DNA of 64,000 bases from the NCBI RefSeq assembly GCF_018310535.1, contig NZ_CP074102.1, positions 6,386,001 through 6,450,000 of the forward strand. The letters run 5' to 3'. Below are positions 1 to 8,689 of this stretch, in pieces (position 1 is the first letter of the stretch; the number at the start of each line of letters is the position of its first letter). The notes below the pieces were generated by a model. That model saw nothing but the letters and a program-made list of their open reading frames with translations, made no database searches and was not told where the DNA came from. This DNA comes from Streptomyces mirabilis (lineage in GTDB: Bacteria > Actinomycetota > Actinomycetes > Streptomycetales > Streptomycetaceae). The translations under genes were made by a program, and so were the position numbers.

Positions 1-279
1 CTCACCAATGTGCAGAAACACGCGGGCCCGGAGGCGAAGGCCGAGATCAGCGTCGTGCGCGTGGGACCGAACGTGGAAGTGACCGTCCTCGACAACGGAC
101 CCGGGCAGGACGACGGCCCGGAGGAGGGCGGTGGGCACGGGCTGCTCGGGATGCGCGAGCGGGTCACCGCGCTCGGCGGCACCTGCACGACAGGTCCCCG
201 CTACGGAGGCGGCTTCCGGGTGCATGCGATCCTTCCGGTCAAGAACCGCACCGCGCCCGCCCTGGGGGACTCCGCATGA
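1..279 (+). CDS. Sensor histidine kinase, C-terminal fragment
   Basis: Only the last 92 residues are in the window; the gene begins upstream of base 1. The fragment opens with the N-box of the ATP-binding (HATPase_c) domain (LTNVQKHA), then the G1 box LDNGPG and the G2 box GGHGLLGMRER, the order found in NarL/DesK-family kinases. Such kinases autophosphorylate on histidine and pass phosphate to a LuxR-type response regulator. The stop codon overlaps the start of the next gene by four bases (ATGA), so the two are translationally coupled and form one two-component system. The sensing domain is not visible and the signal cannot be stated. Confidence 0.93.
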   Translation, partial: LTNVQKHAGPEAKAEISVVRVGPNVEVTVLDNGPGQDDGPEEGGGHGLLGMRERVTALGGTCTTGPRYGGGFRVHAILPVKNRTAPALGDSA

Positions 280-959
280 CCATCCGTGTCCTGCTCGCCG
301 ACGACCAGGCGCTGCTGCGCAGCGCGTTCCGTGTCCTCGTCGACTCCGAGCCCGACATGGAGGTCGTCGGCGAGGCGTCCGACGGCGCGGAGGCGCTGCG
401 GCTCACCCGGGAGGCCCGCGCCGACGTGGTGTTGATGGACATCCGGATGCCGGGCACCGACGGCCTCGCCGCCACCCGGCTGATCAGCGCCGACCCGGGA
501 CTCGCGCACGTACGGGTGGTGATGCTGACGACCTTCGAGGTCGACGAGTACGTGGTGCAGTCGCTGCGGGCCGGCGCCTCCGGCTTCCTCGGCAAGGGCG
601 CGGAGCCGGAGGAGTTGCTGAACGCCATCCGGATCGCGGCGGGCGGCGAGGCACTGCTGTCCCCGGCGGCCACCAAGGGGCTGATCGCCAAGTTCCTCGC
701 CCAGGGGGACGGTTCGGACGAGGGCCGGGACTCCGCCCGGGCCGAGCGGCTCCAGGCGCTCACCGGGCGCGAGCGCGAGGTGCTCGTCCAGGTCGCGGGA
801 GGCCACTCCAACGACGAGATCGCCGAGCGGCTGGAGGTCAGTCCGCTCACCGTGAAGACGCACGTCAACCGGGCCATGGCCAAACTCGGCGCCCGCGACC
901 GGGCCCAACTCGTCGTCATCGCCTACGAGTCGGGCCTGGTACGCCCGAGGGTGGAGTGA
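276..959 (+). CDS. NarL/LuxR-family response regulator
   Basis: A 227-residue DNA-binding response regulator. The receiver domain (about 1-120) has the acidic pair D9-D10, phospho-acceptor D55 in LMDIRMPG and a conserved lysine in FLGKGAEP. A LuxR-type helix-turn-helix follows at about 158-222 (LTGREREVL through SPLTVKTHVNRAMAKL). It overlaps the upstream histidine kinase by four bases and is its likely partner. The target genes are unknown; neighbouring nadA is convergent and probably unrelated. The 3' end lies in a 26-bp-period direct repeat that crosses the stop codon. Confidence 0.96.
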   Translation: MTIRVLLADDQALLRSAFRVLVDSEPDMEVVGEASDGAEALRLTREARADVVLMDIRMPGTDGLAATRLISADPGLAHVRVVMLTTFEVDEYVVQSLRAGASGFLGKGAEPEELLNAIRIAAGGEALLSPAATKGLIAKFLAQGDGSDEGRDSARAERLQALTGREREVLVQVAGGHSNDEIAERLEVSPLTVKTHVNRAMAKLGARDRAQLVVIAYESGLVRPRVE

Positions 960-987
960 TCCCGGTACGCCCGAGGGCGGAGCGATC
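938..987 (+). repeat. Tandem direct repeat crossing a stop codon
   Basis: Two 24-base copies begin at 938 and 964 (period 26) and differ at two positions. The first copy contains the TGA stop of the response regulator; in the second the TGA has become CGA. It is one of several duplications in this window that straddle a gene's stop codon. Confidence 0.8.
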
Positions 988-993
988 TCCGAG

Positions 994-2178
994 TTACGGC
1001 AGCGCCAGCATCCGCTCCAGCGCCAGCTTCGCGAACGCCTCCGTCTCCTTGTCCACCTCGATGCGGTTGACCAGGTTGCCCTCGGCGAGGGACTCCAGGG
1101 TCCACACCAGGTGGGGGAGGTCGATGCGGTTCATGGTGGAGCAGAAGCAGACCGTCTTGTCGAGGAAGACGATCTCCTTGTCCTCGGCCGCGAAACGGTT
1201 CGCCAGGCGGCGGACCAGGTTCAGCTCCGTGCCGATCGCCCACTTGGAGCCGGCCGGAGCGGCCTCCAGCGCCTTGATGATGTACTCCGTGGAGCCGACG
1301 TAGTCCGCCGCCGACACGACCTCGTGCTTGCACTCGGGGTGGACGAGGACGTTCACCCCGGGGATGCGCTCGCGGACGTCGTTCACCGAGTCCAGCGAGA
1401 AGCGGCCGTGGACCGAGCAGTGGCCGCGCCACAGGATCATCTTGGCATCGCGCAGCTGCTCCGCGGTGAGGCCGCCGTTCGGCTTGTGGGGGTTGTAGAG
1501 GACGCAGTCCTCCAGGCTCATCCCCATGTCGCGGACGGCGGTGTTGCGGCCGAGGTGCTGGTCGGGGAGGAAGAGGACCTTCTCGCCCTGCTCGAACGCC
1601 CACTCCAGGGCCCGCTGGGCATTGGAGGAGGTGCAGATCGTGCCGCCGTGCTTGCCGGTGAACGCCTTGATGTCGGCGGACGAGTTCATGTACGAGACGG
1701 GCACGACCTGCTCGGCTATCCCGGCCTCGGTCAGCACGTCCCAGCACTCGGCGACCTGCTCGGCCGTCGCCATGTCGGCCATGGAGCAGCCCGCGGCGAG
1801 GTCGGGGAGGACCACCTTCTGGTCGTCGGACGTCAGGATGTCCGCGGACTCCGCCATGAAGTGCACACCGCAGAAGACGATGTACTCGGCCTCCGGGCGC
1901 GCGGCGGCGTCGCGGGCCAGCTTGAAGGAGTCGCCCGTGACGTCGGCGAACTGGATGACCTCGTCGCGCTGGTAGTGGTGGCCGAGCACGAAGACCTTGT
2001 CCCCGAGTTTCTCCTTGGCCGCGCGGGCGCGCTCCACGAGGTCCGGGTCGGACGGCGAGGGCAGGTCTCCGGGACACTCCACGCCGCGCTCGCTCCTCGG
2101 GTCGGCCTCACGGCCGAGCAGCAGCAGGGCGAGGGGCGTCGGCTGTACGTCGAGCTCCTGGGTCTGGGCGGTGGTCAC
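994..2178 (-). CDS. nadA: Quinolinate synthase NadA
   Basis: Cytosolic 4Fe-4S enzyme that condenses iminoaspartate with dihydroxyacetone phosphate to quinolinate, the second step of de novo NAD synthesis. The 394-residue length fits the long actinobacterial class. Cluster-ligand cysteines are visible in FCGVHFMAE (C103), HPECKHEV and VCFCSTMNR. The motif LGHHYQRDEVI is near residue 65. I chose the GTG start at 2178 because the protein then begins VTTAQTQ as in other streptomycetes and has AAAGGG upstream; an ATG 99 bases upstream adds a non-conserved extension. It is divergent from the Fe-S carrier gene erpA, which fits its need for a cluster. Confidence 0.95.
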   Translation of the reverse strand: MTTAQTQELDVQPTPLALLLLGREADPRSERGVECPGDLPSPSDPDLVERARAAKEKLGDKVFVLGHHYQRDEVIQFADVTGDSFKLARDAAARPEAEYIVFCGVHFMAESADILTSDDQKVVLPDLAAGCSMADMATAEQVAECWDVLTEAGIAEQVVPVSYMNSSADIKAFTGKHGGTICTSSNAQRALEWAFEQGEKVLFLPDQHLGRNTAVRDMGMSLEDCVLYNPHKPNGGLTAEQLRDAKMILWRGHCSVHGRFSLDSVNDVRERIPGVNVLVHPECKHEVVSAADYVGSTEYIIKALEAAPAGSKWAIGTELNLVRRLANRFAAEDKEIVFLDKTVCFCSTMNRIDLPHLVWTLESLAEGNLVNRIEVDKETEAFAKLALERMLALP

Positions 2179-2283
2179 GACACGCACCCTTTCTGTTCTG
2201 CGGCTCGCTTGGATCACGGGGGCGATCCAGCGGGACATTCGGACTAGCCTTTTCGTCGAAATGACGCTATCTATCATAACCGC

Positions 2284-2327
2284 TTCACGTCATGTTGACG
2301 ATGTCCATAGTGTCGATGTGACGTGAA
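2284..2327. promoter_or_regulatory. Inverted repeat between nadA and erpA
   Basis: The divergent 318-bp nadA/erpA spacer holds a perfect 9-bp inverted repeat, TTCACGTCA at 2284-2292 and TGACGTGAA at 2319-2327, 26 bases apart. It lies about 106 bp upstream of the nadA start. It could be an operator for a NAD or Fe-S regulator acting on either gene. No regulator gene adjoins it, and the assignment is inference. Confidence 0.45.
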
Positions 2328-2496
2328 TCCCGGAGGTTGTCCACAGGCCGCTGTCCGCGCTCCGGCGCGTGTGCGAGCATGGGAGAAGAGAACGGAAAGA
2401 CCACGGAAAGACAGACTCTCGGCCCGGAATGAATCCGCGGCCCCGGCGGTTGCAAACGTCGGCAAGCAGTCTCCGAACAACCCGGGAGAGAAGCAG

Positions 2497-2853
2497 ATGT
2501 CCGTATCGGACGAGACCACCACCGTGAGCGACGGCATCATCCTGTCCGACGCCGCCGCGGGCAAGGTCAAGGCCCTGCTCGACCAGGAAGGCCGCGACGA
2601 TCTGGCGCTGCGCGTCGCCGTTCAGCCCGGCGGCTGCTCCGGTCTGCGCTACCAGCTCTTCTTCGACGAGCGCTCCCTCGACGGCGATGTCGTCAAGGAC
2701 TTCGGTGGCGTCAAGGTCGTCACCGACCGCATGAGCGCTCCGTACCTGGGCGGCGCGTCCATCGACTTCGTGGACACCATCGAGAAGCAGGGCTTCACGA
2801 TCGACAACCCGAACGCGACGGGCTCCTGCGCCTGCGGCGACTCCTTCAGCTGA
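2497..2853 (+). CDS. erpA: A-type iron-sulfur cluster carrier (ErpA/HesB family)
   Basis: A 118-residue A-type carrier that binds a Fe-S cluster and delivers it to apo-enzymes. The three cluster cysteines are present: one in PGGCSGLRY and two in the C-terminal SCACGDSFS. The ATG at 2497 is preceded by GGGAGAGAAG, a usable ribosome-binding site; the open frame extends further upstream without family similarity. It is divergent from nadA, whose product carries a 4Fe-4S cluster, and shares a bidirectional terminator with the convergent gene downstream. The equivalent M. tuberculosis gene sits near adoK and the cta genes, as here. Confidence 0.95.
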   Translation: MSVSDETTTVSDGIILSDAAAGKVKALLDQEGRDDLALRVAVQPGGCSGLRYQLFFDERSLDGDVVKDFGGVKVVTDRMSAPYLGGASIDFVDTIEKQGFTIDNPNATGSCACGDSFS

Positions 2854-2880
2854 GTCCCGGCCGAACGCGTAACGCGTACG

Positions 2881-2915
2881 AAGGCGGCGTCCCCCTCCGA
2901 CAGGGACGCCGCCTT
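2881..2915. terminator. Bidirectional terminator hairpin
   Basis: Perfect 13-bp stem (AAGGCGGCGTCCC at 2881-2893, complement at 2903-2915) with a 9-base loop, between the ends of convergent erpA and the minus-strand gene that ends at 2962. Confidence 0.85.
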
Positions 2916-2961
2916 CGCGTATCCGGGGCCAGGTGCAGAACGGTCCGGACCGCTCCCGCGC

Positions 2962-4497
2962 CTATCGCGCCCGAGGCGTCTTCACCGAGGCGCCGGTCAC
3001 CTTGCCCTCCGGGATCGGCGTGCCGTCCGACCCGACGACCTTCCGGTCTCCGAGCGGCTGGTCGAGGTGCACCGTCTTCTCGTACACCTTGGCGATGAGG
3101 ATGCAGATCTTGCCCTGCCACGGTGTCTCGGTCACCTTGACGGTCACCTTGTCCGTGCTCTCGCTCGCCGAGGCGGAGTAGTCCGCGCACACCCCGCCCG
3201 TGAAGCTCACGGTCAGGTCCTTGCCGTCGGCCGTGTAGCCCTGCACCTTGACGTCGCGGGACGTGGGCGCCGCGGTCGGCCGCGGGCTGGGGGTGACGGT
3301 CGGTGTCGGCGCCCGGGTCGGCTCCGGCGAGGTCAGGTACTTCGGGTCGAGCGCCGGATGCGTCACCGTGAAGGCGGAGTCCGTGCCCGTCGGCCGTACT
3401 TCGAACAGCCAGGAAGGCACCAGCGTCTGGTGCCCGGACACGAAGTGCGAGGCCAGCCCGAAGACGGCCTTCTCGACGGCCACCGACTCCCGCTTCGGCA
3501 CCGCAGTCGACGCGCCGCACGGCGTCTCGTCACGGTCCTTCAGCGGTACGGCACTGGCGCAGCCGCCGGGTCCCATGTGCCCGCCGCCCGGCGTCGCGAG
3601 GGAGGCTGGGCTGTTCATCAGGTCCAGGGTCTTGCGCGCGCTGATCACGGGATACGTGTCGCCCTTGACCGGCGTCTTCAACAGACCGTTGCCGCCCACC
3701 ACCTGGCCGTCCGGGCCGACCTGGACGCCGGTCGTCCAGCCGTACGTGGGCAGGCCTCCGACCTTCGGGTCCGCGTTGACCACCCGTACGGCGCCCATGA
3801 GCTCGCTCGCGTCCAGCTTGGCGTCGTCCTGGCCCAGCGCCTTCAGCACGGGCACGGCGGCCTTCTTCGCGGCGGCCTCGGTCACCGCGTGGCTGCTCGG
3901 GGAGCCGGGGTCGCTCCTGCACACCGCGCCCTTGCAGTTGTCGGTGCCGGGCGCATACCGGCTGAACGTCCAGGTCCCGGGGGCCCGCTGGTTCACCTGG
4001 AGGCTGGGTCCCGAGCCGTCCTTGTCCTGGCCGACCTTCCAGGTCTCGCCGCTGAGCTTCGGGGTGCCCGCGATGTCGAGGGCCTTCGCGAGGCGGGCCA
4101 CCTCGGTCGCCGTGACCTCGCCCTTCGCCGCGTAGACGGGCGCGGAGTCCGGGCCGGCGGGCAGGGTGCCGTCCGCGTGGTAGGTCGCGCCGTAGGGGTT
4201 GGGCTCACCGGGCGCGATGTCCCCCGTACCGCCCGTGCCACCCGTACCGCCCTCGGTGTAGCCGTCGAGGGCCAGCGGCGGGGGAGCGCCGTCGGTGCCG
4301 GGGGTCGAGCTGTGGCCGCGATCGCTCCCGCCGCCGGACGCGGTAGCGGCGAAATAGGCCCCGCCACCGCCGACGAGCAGCACCGCCGCCGCGACCGACG
4401 CGACGGCCGCCGGGGAATGGCGGCGGCGCGGTTTCGCCTGCTCGCCGCCGTCCTCGGGGGGCTCGGGCGCTTCGGTCTCGGGTCGCTCGGTGCTCAC
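2962..4497 (-). CDS. Membrane-anchored extracytoplasmic protein of unknown function
   Basis: A 511-residue protein that I cannot assign to an enzyme family. Residues 1-32 are charged and cytoplasmic (Glu/Pro-rich), a single hydrophobic segment follows at about 33-58 (VASVAAAVLLVGGG), then a Gly/Thr-rich linker and a large extracytoplasmic region. Near the C terminus a Pro/Thr spacer (PTPTVTPSPRPTAAPT) precedes a final beta-rich domain of about 90 residues. The GTG at 4497 is chosen for its AGAAGGAG ribosome-binding site; ten codons upstream are also open. It is convergent with erpA. The layout suggests a surface protein, possibly a lipid- or cell-wall-binding module. Confidence 0.8.
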   Translation of the reverse strand: MSTERPETEAPEPPEDGGEQAKPRRRHSPAAVASVAAAVLLVGGGGAYFAATASGGGSDRGHSSTPGTDGAPPPLALDGYTEGGTGGTGGTGDIAPGEPNPYGATYHADGTLPAGPDSAPVYAAKGEVTATEVARLAKALDIAGTPKLSGETWKVGQDKDGSGPSLQVNQRAPGTWTFSRYAPGTDNCKGAVCRSDPGSPSSHAVTEAAAKKAAVPVLKALGQDDAKLDASELMGAVRVVNADPKVGGLPTYGWTTGVQVGPDGQVVGGNGLLKTPVKGDTYPVISARKTLDLMNSPASLATPGGGHMGPGGCASAVPLKDRDETPCGASTAVPKRESVAVEKAVFGLASHFVSGHQTLVPSWLFEVRPTGTDSAFTVTHPALDPKYLTSPEPTRAPTPTVTPSPRPTAAPTSRDVKVQGYTADGKDLTVSFTGGVCADYSASASESTDKVTVKVTETPWQGKICILIAKVYEKTVHLDQPLGDRKVVGSDGTPIPEGKVTGASVKTPRAR

Positions 4498-4626
4498 CGC
4501 ATCGCTCCTTCTGGTCGTACACCGCATCCCCTATACGGGGGACAGCGATGGGACGCAGCGGGGGAGCGCACGGTTCCCTGCGGGCGCCGTTCGGGGCCGC
4601 CCTTTTCGAGATCCTTTCGGGTCCTG

Positions 4627-4842
4627 TCAGTCGCCGTAGTCGGACATCGCGTCCAGCAGGCGGGCGGACGCGGGAGGCACGGTCACCCCGTGGATGCGCG
4701 ACGGGGACACGGGAAGGTCGGGACGGGAGATGATCGGGTCCGGTGCCGCCCAGTGCCGAGCCATGGCGCCGTCGCCGCGCAGCGACGCCAGGTCGCCTTC
4801 GAAGTCGTGCGGAGCGGAGCCGTGGACCTTGAGGTTCGTCAT
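4627..4842 (-). CDS. Small conserved hypothetical protein
   Basis: A 71-residue, probably soluble protein with no recognisable domain, signal peptide or membrane segment. It contains HDFEGDLASLRGDG and ends in SDYGD. Coding-type third-position GC and a clean ATG support it. It is divergent from adenosine kinase with a 134-bp spacer. Function unknown. Confidence 0.6.
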   Translation of the reverse strand: MTNLKVHGSAPHDFEGDLASLRGDGAMARHWAAPDPIISRPDLPVSPSRIHGVTVPPASARLLDAMSDYGD

Positions 4843-4976
4843 GACGGAACCGTATGCACGCCGAGCGTTACGAAGAAAGACCTACTATCGGGTAGTTTTG
4901 ACCGCTTCAGAGGGCACGTGTCGACCGGGTAGCGTGAACTGTCAATCCCCTTCCGTCGCAGGAGCGTGTCCTCGCC

Positions 4977-5951
4977 GTGCGTATCGCAGTCACCGGCTCC
5001 ATCGCCACTGACCACCTCATGACCTTCCCCGGCCGTTTCGCCGACCAGTTCGTCGCGGACCAGCTGCACACGGTCTCCCTCTCCTTCCTGGTCGACAACC
5101 TCGACGTACGCCGGGGTGGCGTCGGCGCGAACATCGCCTTCGGCATGGGACAGCTGGGCACCCGGCCGATCCTGGTCGGGGCCGCGGGCTCCGACTTCGA
5201 CGAGTACCGGGCGTGGCTCGACCGCCACGGCGTCGACACCGACTCGGTCCGGATCTCCGAGGTGCTGCACACCGCGCGCTTCGTGTGCACCACGGACTCC
5301 GACCACAACCAGATCGGCTCCTTCTACACGGGCGCGATGAGCGAGGCCCGGCTGATCGAGCTCAAGTCGGTCGCGGACCGGGTCGGCGGCCTCGACCTCG
5401 TCCTGATCGGCGCCGACGACCCGGAGGCGATGCTCCGCCACACGGAGGAGTGCCGCTCCCGCACGATCGCCTTCGCCGCGGACTTCTCGCAGCAGATCGC
5501 CCGTATGAACGGCGACGAGATCCGGATACTGCTGGACGGGGCGACCTACCTCTTCTCCAACGAGTACGAGAAGGGGCTCATCGAGTCCAAGACCGGCTGG
5601 AGCGACGAGGAGATCCTGTCGAAGGTCGGTCACCGTGTGACGACCCTCGGCGCACAGGGTGTGCGCATCGAGCGGGCCGGCGAGGACCCGATCGAGGTCG
5701 GCTGCCCGGACGAGGAGCGCAAGGCGGACCCGACGGGCGTCGGCGACGCGTTCCGCGCCGGTTTCCTCTCCGGCCTCGCCTGGGGAGTCTCCCTGGAGCG
5801 CGCCGCCCAGGTCGGCTGCATGCTCGCGACGCTGGTCATCGAGACGGTCGGCACCCAGGAGTACCAGCTCCGCCGCGCCCACTTCATGGACCGCTTCACC
5901 AAGGCGTACGGCGACGACGCGGCCATCGAGGTCCGGGCCCACCTGGCCTGA
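4977..5951 (+). CDS. adoK: PfkB-family adenosine kinase
   Basis: Ribokinase-fold kinase of 324 residues. It has the N-terminal glycine motif RRGGVGANIAFGMG (about 43-56) and the C-terminal PfkB signature DPTGVGDAFRAGF, which holds the catalytic aspartate and anion hole. The sequence closely resembles the M. tuberculosis adenosine kinase encoded at the matching position near erpA (GSIATDHLM, HTEECR, KTGWS and TGTQE are shared), so adenosine is the likely phosphate acceptor; another sugar cannot be excluded. The role would be salvage of adenosine released by SAM-dependent methylation through S-adenosylhomocysteine. GTG start with AGGAG upstream. An imperfect tandem repeat spans the stop. Confidence 0.9.
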   Translation: MRIAVTGSIATDHLMTFPGRFADQFVADQLHTVSLSFLVDNLDVRRGGVGANIAFGMGQLGTRPILVGAAGSDFDEYRAWLDRHGVDTDSVRISEVLHTARFVCTTDSDHNQIGSFYTGAMSEARLIELKSVADRVGGLDLVLIGADDPEAMLRHTEECRSRTIAFAADFSQQIARMNGDEIRILLDGATYLFSNEYEKGLIESKTGWSDEEILSKVGHRVTTLGAQGVRIERAGEDPIEVGCPDEERKADPTGVGDAFRAGFLSGLAWGVSLERAAQVGCMLATLVIETVGTQEYQLRRAHFMDRFTKAYGDDAAIEVRAHLA

Positions 5952-5983
5952 TCACCGAGGTCCGGGCCCGCCCCGTCTGATCA
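5927..5983 (+). repeat. Imperfect tandem duplication across the adoK stop
   Basis: Copies of 28 bases at 5927-5954 and 5956-5983 (period 29) match at 24 positions. Each contains TGATCA; the first TGA is the adoK stop. It has the same arrangement as the repeat at 938-987. Confidence 0.75.
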
Positions 5984-6005
5984 GGACACCCTTCCGGCCG
6001 ACCGC

Positions 6006-7397
6006 CTAGGACACCCGGCGGACCACATAGGCGAAGCCGTGGTCCGCCGGCTCCTCCCCGACGTACTCCTGCCCCCGCATCTCGCACCACGCCGGGATGT
6101 CCAGCCGGGCGGCCTCGTCGTCCGAGAGGACGCGAACCGTGCCGCCCACCGGCACGTCCCCGATGACCTTGGCCAGTTCGATGACCGGGATGGGGCAGCG
6201 CTTGCCGAGGGAGTCCACCACGAGCGCGTCGGAGTCGGAGGGGGACGGGGAGGGCGGCGCCGGCGCCGTCGGGGCGCCGAGTTTCTCGCGTACGTCCGCG
6301 ACCACGTCCGGCAGCACCGACAGGAACCGGTCGACATCCTCGGACGGCGTACCCGGCGGCAGCGAGATTCGGACGTTGCCCTCGCTCAGGACGCCCATCG
6401 CCTTCAGGACATGGCTCGGGGTCAGTGTGCTGCTCGTGCAGGAGGAGCCTGAGGAGACGGAGAAACCCGCCCGGTCCAGTTCGTGCAGGAGCGTCTCCCC
6501 GTCGACGTACAGGCAGGAGAAGGTGACGATCCCCGGGAGACGGTGAACCGCGTCCCCGACCACCTCCACGTCCGGGACCAGTTCGGGCACCCGTACGCGA
6601 ATCCGTTCCGTCAGTTCCCGCAGGCGCGCGGCCTCCGCGGCCGCCTCCGCCCGTACCGCCCGCAGCGACGCCGCCGCGGCCACCACGGCCGGGATGTTCT
6701 CGAAGCCCGCCGCCCGCCCCGACTCCCGCTCGTCCACGGGCCCTTGGGGAGCGAACCGCACCCCCTTGCGCACGACGAGCAGTCCGACCCCCGAAGGGCC
6801 GCCCCATTTGTGGGCACTTGCCGTCAGGAGGGACCAGTCGCCCTCCACCCGGCGCCAGGGCAGTGACTGCGCCGCGTCCACCAACAGCGGCACCCCCGCC
6901 GCCCGGCACGCCTCCGCGACCTCTCGCACCGGCTGCTCCGTGCCCACCTCGTGGTTGGCGGACTGGAGGCACGCGAGCGCGGTGTCGGGGCGCATGGCGG
7001 CGGCGTAGGAGGAAGGGGAGACGGTGCCCGCGCGGTCGACGGGCACCGTCGTCACCGAGCCGCCCGCCGTCTCGTGGACCTCTGCCGAATGGAGTACCGA
7101 CGAGTGTTCGACGGCTGACACGATCAGGTGGCGTCCGACGCGCCGGCGGCCCGCCAACGCACCCTCGATCCCGGAGTGCACCGCCCGGGTGCCGGACGAG
7201 GTGAAGGTCAGCTCGTCCGGGCGGCACCCCACCGCCTCGGCCGCCGCCTCGCGCGCCGCGTCGAGCAACAGCCGGGCCCGTCGTCCCTCCCGGTAGAGCC
7301 GCGAGGGATCGGCCCACCCCTCGTCGAGCGAGGCCTGCAGGGCCTGCCGGGCGACGGGATGAAGAGGAGCAGCGGAAGCAGCATCGAAGTAGGCCAC
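6006..7397 (-). CDS. Cysteine desulfurase-TusA fusion protein
   Basis: A 463-residue two-domain protein. Residues 1-370 form a class V PLP fold with Schiff-base lysine K197 in SAHKWGG, HEVGT near 149, and catalytic cysteine C320 in SSGSSCTSS, as in IscS/NifS enzymes that strip sulfur from cysteine as a persulfide. After a Pro/Ser linker (about 374-389), residues 390-463 are a TusA-like sulfurtransferase with the CPIP motif (C401). The fusion would let persulfide pass directly from donor to carrier. Targets may include tRNA thiolation, molybdopterin or Fe-S assembly. It is convergent with adoK and divergent from ctaC; ATG start. Confidence 0.93.
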   Translation of the reverse strand: MAYFDAASAAPLHPVARQALQASLDEGWADPSRLYREGRRARLLLDAAREAAAEAVGCRPDELTFTSSGTRAVHSGIEGALAGRRRVGRHLIVSAVEHSSVLHSAEVHETAGGSVTTVPVDRAGTVSPSSYAAAMRPDTALACLQSANHEVGTEQPVREVAEACRAAGVPLLVDAAQSLPWRRVEGDWSLLTASAHKWGGPSGVGLLVVRKGVRFAPQGPVDERESGRAAGFENIPAVVAAAASLRAVRAEAAAEAARLRELTERIRVRVPELVPDVEVVGDAVHRLPGIVTFSCLYVDGETLLHELDRAGFSVSSGSSCTSSTLTPSHVLKAMGVLSEGNVRISLPPGTPSEDVDRFLSVLPDVVADVREKLGAPTAPAPPSPSPSDSDALVVDSLGKRCPIPVIELAKVIGDVPVGGTVRVLSDDEAARLDIPAWCEMRGQEYVGEEPADHGFAYVVRRVS

Positions 7398-7424
7398 ACC
7401 CCAACGCTAAAGCCCCGCTCACAC

Positions 7425-7505
7425 CAGCGCCCCAAAGGGGCGCGAGGAACGGCGTGACAAGCCACAACGAGCCCGCAGCCGCCGAAGGACCTGGTCGACC
7501 GGGCT
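7425..7505. repeat. Intergenic hairpin repeat, copy A
   Basis: The 332-bp gap before ctaC begins with a Streptomyces-type repeat whose core is GCGCCCC, a 3-base loop and GGGGCGC (7427-7443), followed by a degenerate tail. Four related copies occur in the window. The rest of the gap is the ctaC promoter region. Confidence 0.7.
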
Positions 7506-7621
7506 ATGAGGCGCCCGAACCCCCCGTCAGAAAGCGACCCAGGGCGGGGCATCCCACCCCTTCAGAGTGACCCGCGGCGCGTTGGGCACCCTCCCCGCGC
7601 GACCCCAAATAGCGTCCAGTA

Positions 7622-7650
7622 GGGTTTGGTCCGCATAAACATCCAAACCC
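7622..7650. promoter_or_regulatory. Inverted repeat upstream of ctaC
   Basis: Perfect 8-bp arms GGGTTTGG (7622-7629) and CCAAACCC (7643-7650) flank an AT-richer 13-base centre containing CATAAA, about 80 bp before the ctaC start. It is a candidate operator or promoter core for the ctaCDF operon; no known regulator motif was recognised. Confidence 0.5.
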
Positions 7651-7729
7651 CTGCCCGACGCAGGGCGGCGACCGACCAGCGAGAAGGCCGCAGCCAACCG
7701 CGCGGGCGAGACTCTCGGGAAGGCGCTAC

Positions 7730-8689
7730 GTGAGTCCCAACGGCTCCGACCGCTCGCCGCGGCGCCCGATGCGGCGGAAGCTGCTGCAGGCACTGACTGC
7801 GGGCCTGGTCCTGGCGACCGCCACCGGTTGCACATACAAGGACTTCCCCCGCCTTGGTATGCCCACCCCGACCACGGAAGAGGGTCCGCGGATCCTCTCC
7901 CTGTGGCAGGGGTCCTGGGCGGCCGCGCTCGCCGTTGGCGTGCTGGTGTGGGGCCTGATCCTGTGGAGTGTGTTCTTCCACCGGCGCAGTCGCACCAAGG
8001 TCGAAGTTCCTCCGCAGACCCGGTACAACATGCCCATCGAGGCGCTGTACACGGTGGTCCCGCTCATCATCGTCTCGGTGCTGTTCTACTTCACCGCCCG
8101 CGACGAGACGAAGCTCCTCAGCCTCAAGCCGAAGCCGGACGTCACGGTCAACGTGGTCGGCTATCAGTGGAGCTGGGGCTTCAACTACATCGAGGACGTT
8201 CCCGGTGTCACCGGCAACGCCAAGATCGACCCGAACCTGAAGGCCATTCCGGACCGGTTCAAGAAGGACTTCCCGGCGAACGCCGGCGGTGTCTACGAGG
8301 TCGGTACGCCGGGTGAGCGGAACCCGCAGACGGGCAACCCCGGTCCGACCCTCTGGCTACCCAAGGGCAAGACGGTCCGCTTCGTCCTCACTTCGCGTGA
8401 CGTCATCCACTCCTTCTGGGTGGTGCCGTTCCTGATGAAGATGGACGTCATCCCGGGCCACACCAACTCCTTCCAGGTGACCCCCAACAAGGAGGGCACC
8501 TTCCTGGGCAAGTGCGCCGAGCTGTGCGGCGTCGACCACTCCCGGATGCTCTTCAACGTGAAGGTCGTCTCCCCCGAGCGCTACGAGGCCCACCTCAAGC
8601 AGCTCGCGGCGCAGGGACAGACCGGTTACGTCCCGGCCGGCATTGAGCAGACGGGCCACGAGAAGAACCGGGAGACGAACAACCTGTGA
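7730..8689 (+). CDS. ctaC: Cytochrome aa3 oxidase subunit II
   Basis: A 319-residue lipoprotein subunit that accepts electrons at the CuA centre and passes them to subunit I. The signal peptide ends in a lipobox ATGC with lipidated C34. Two membrane helices follow (about 60-85 and 100-125), then the cupredoxin domain. CuA ligands lie in [12 protein letters not shown] (C262, C266, H270, M273). GTG start with GGGAAGG upstream. First gene of ctaCDF; its stop overlaps the ctaD start (GTGA). It belongs to the actinobacterial bcc-aa3 supercomplex with the qcr genes downstream. Confidence 0.97.
   Translation: MSPNGSDRSPRRPMRRKLLQALTAGLVLATATGCTYKDFPRLGMPTPTTEEGPRILSLWQGSWAAALAVGVLVWGLILWSVFFHRRSRTKVEVPPQTRYNMPIEALYTVVPLIIVSVLFYFTARDETKLLSLKPKPDVTVNVVGYQWSWGFNYIEDVPGVTGNAKIDPNLKAIPDRFKKDFPANAGGVYEVGTPGERNPQTGNPGPTLWLPKGKTVRFVLTSRDVIHSFWVVPFLMKMDVIPGHTNSFQVTPNKEGTFLGKCAELCGVDHSRMLFNVKVVSPERYEAHLKQLAAQGQTGYVPAGIEQTGHEKNRETNNL

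Noticed and set aside
131..1303. Long open frame rich in Arg/Gly/Pro overlapping the first regulator gene
   Set aside because: Composition and lack of motifs mark it as a high-GC shadow frame of the response regulator and nadA region.
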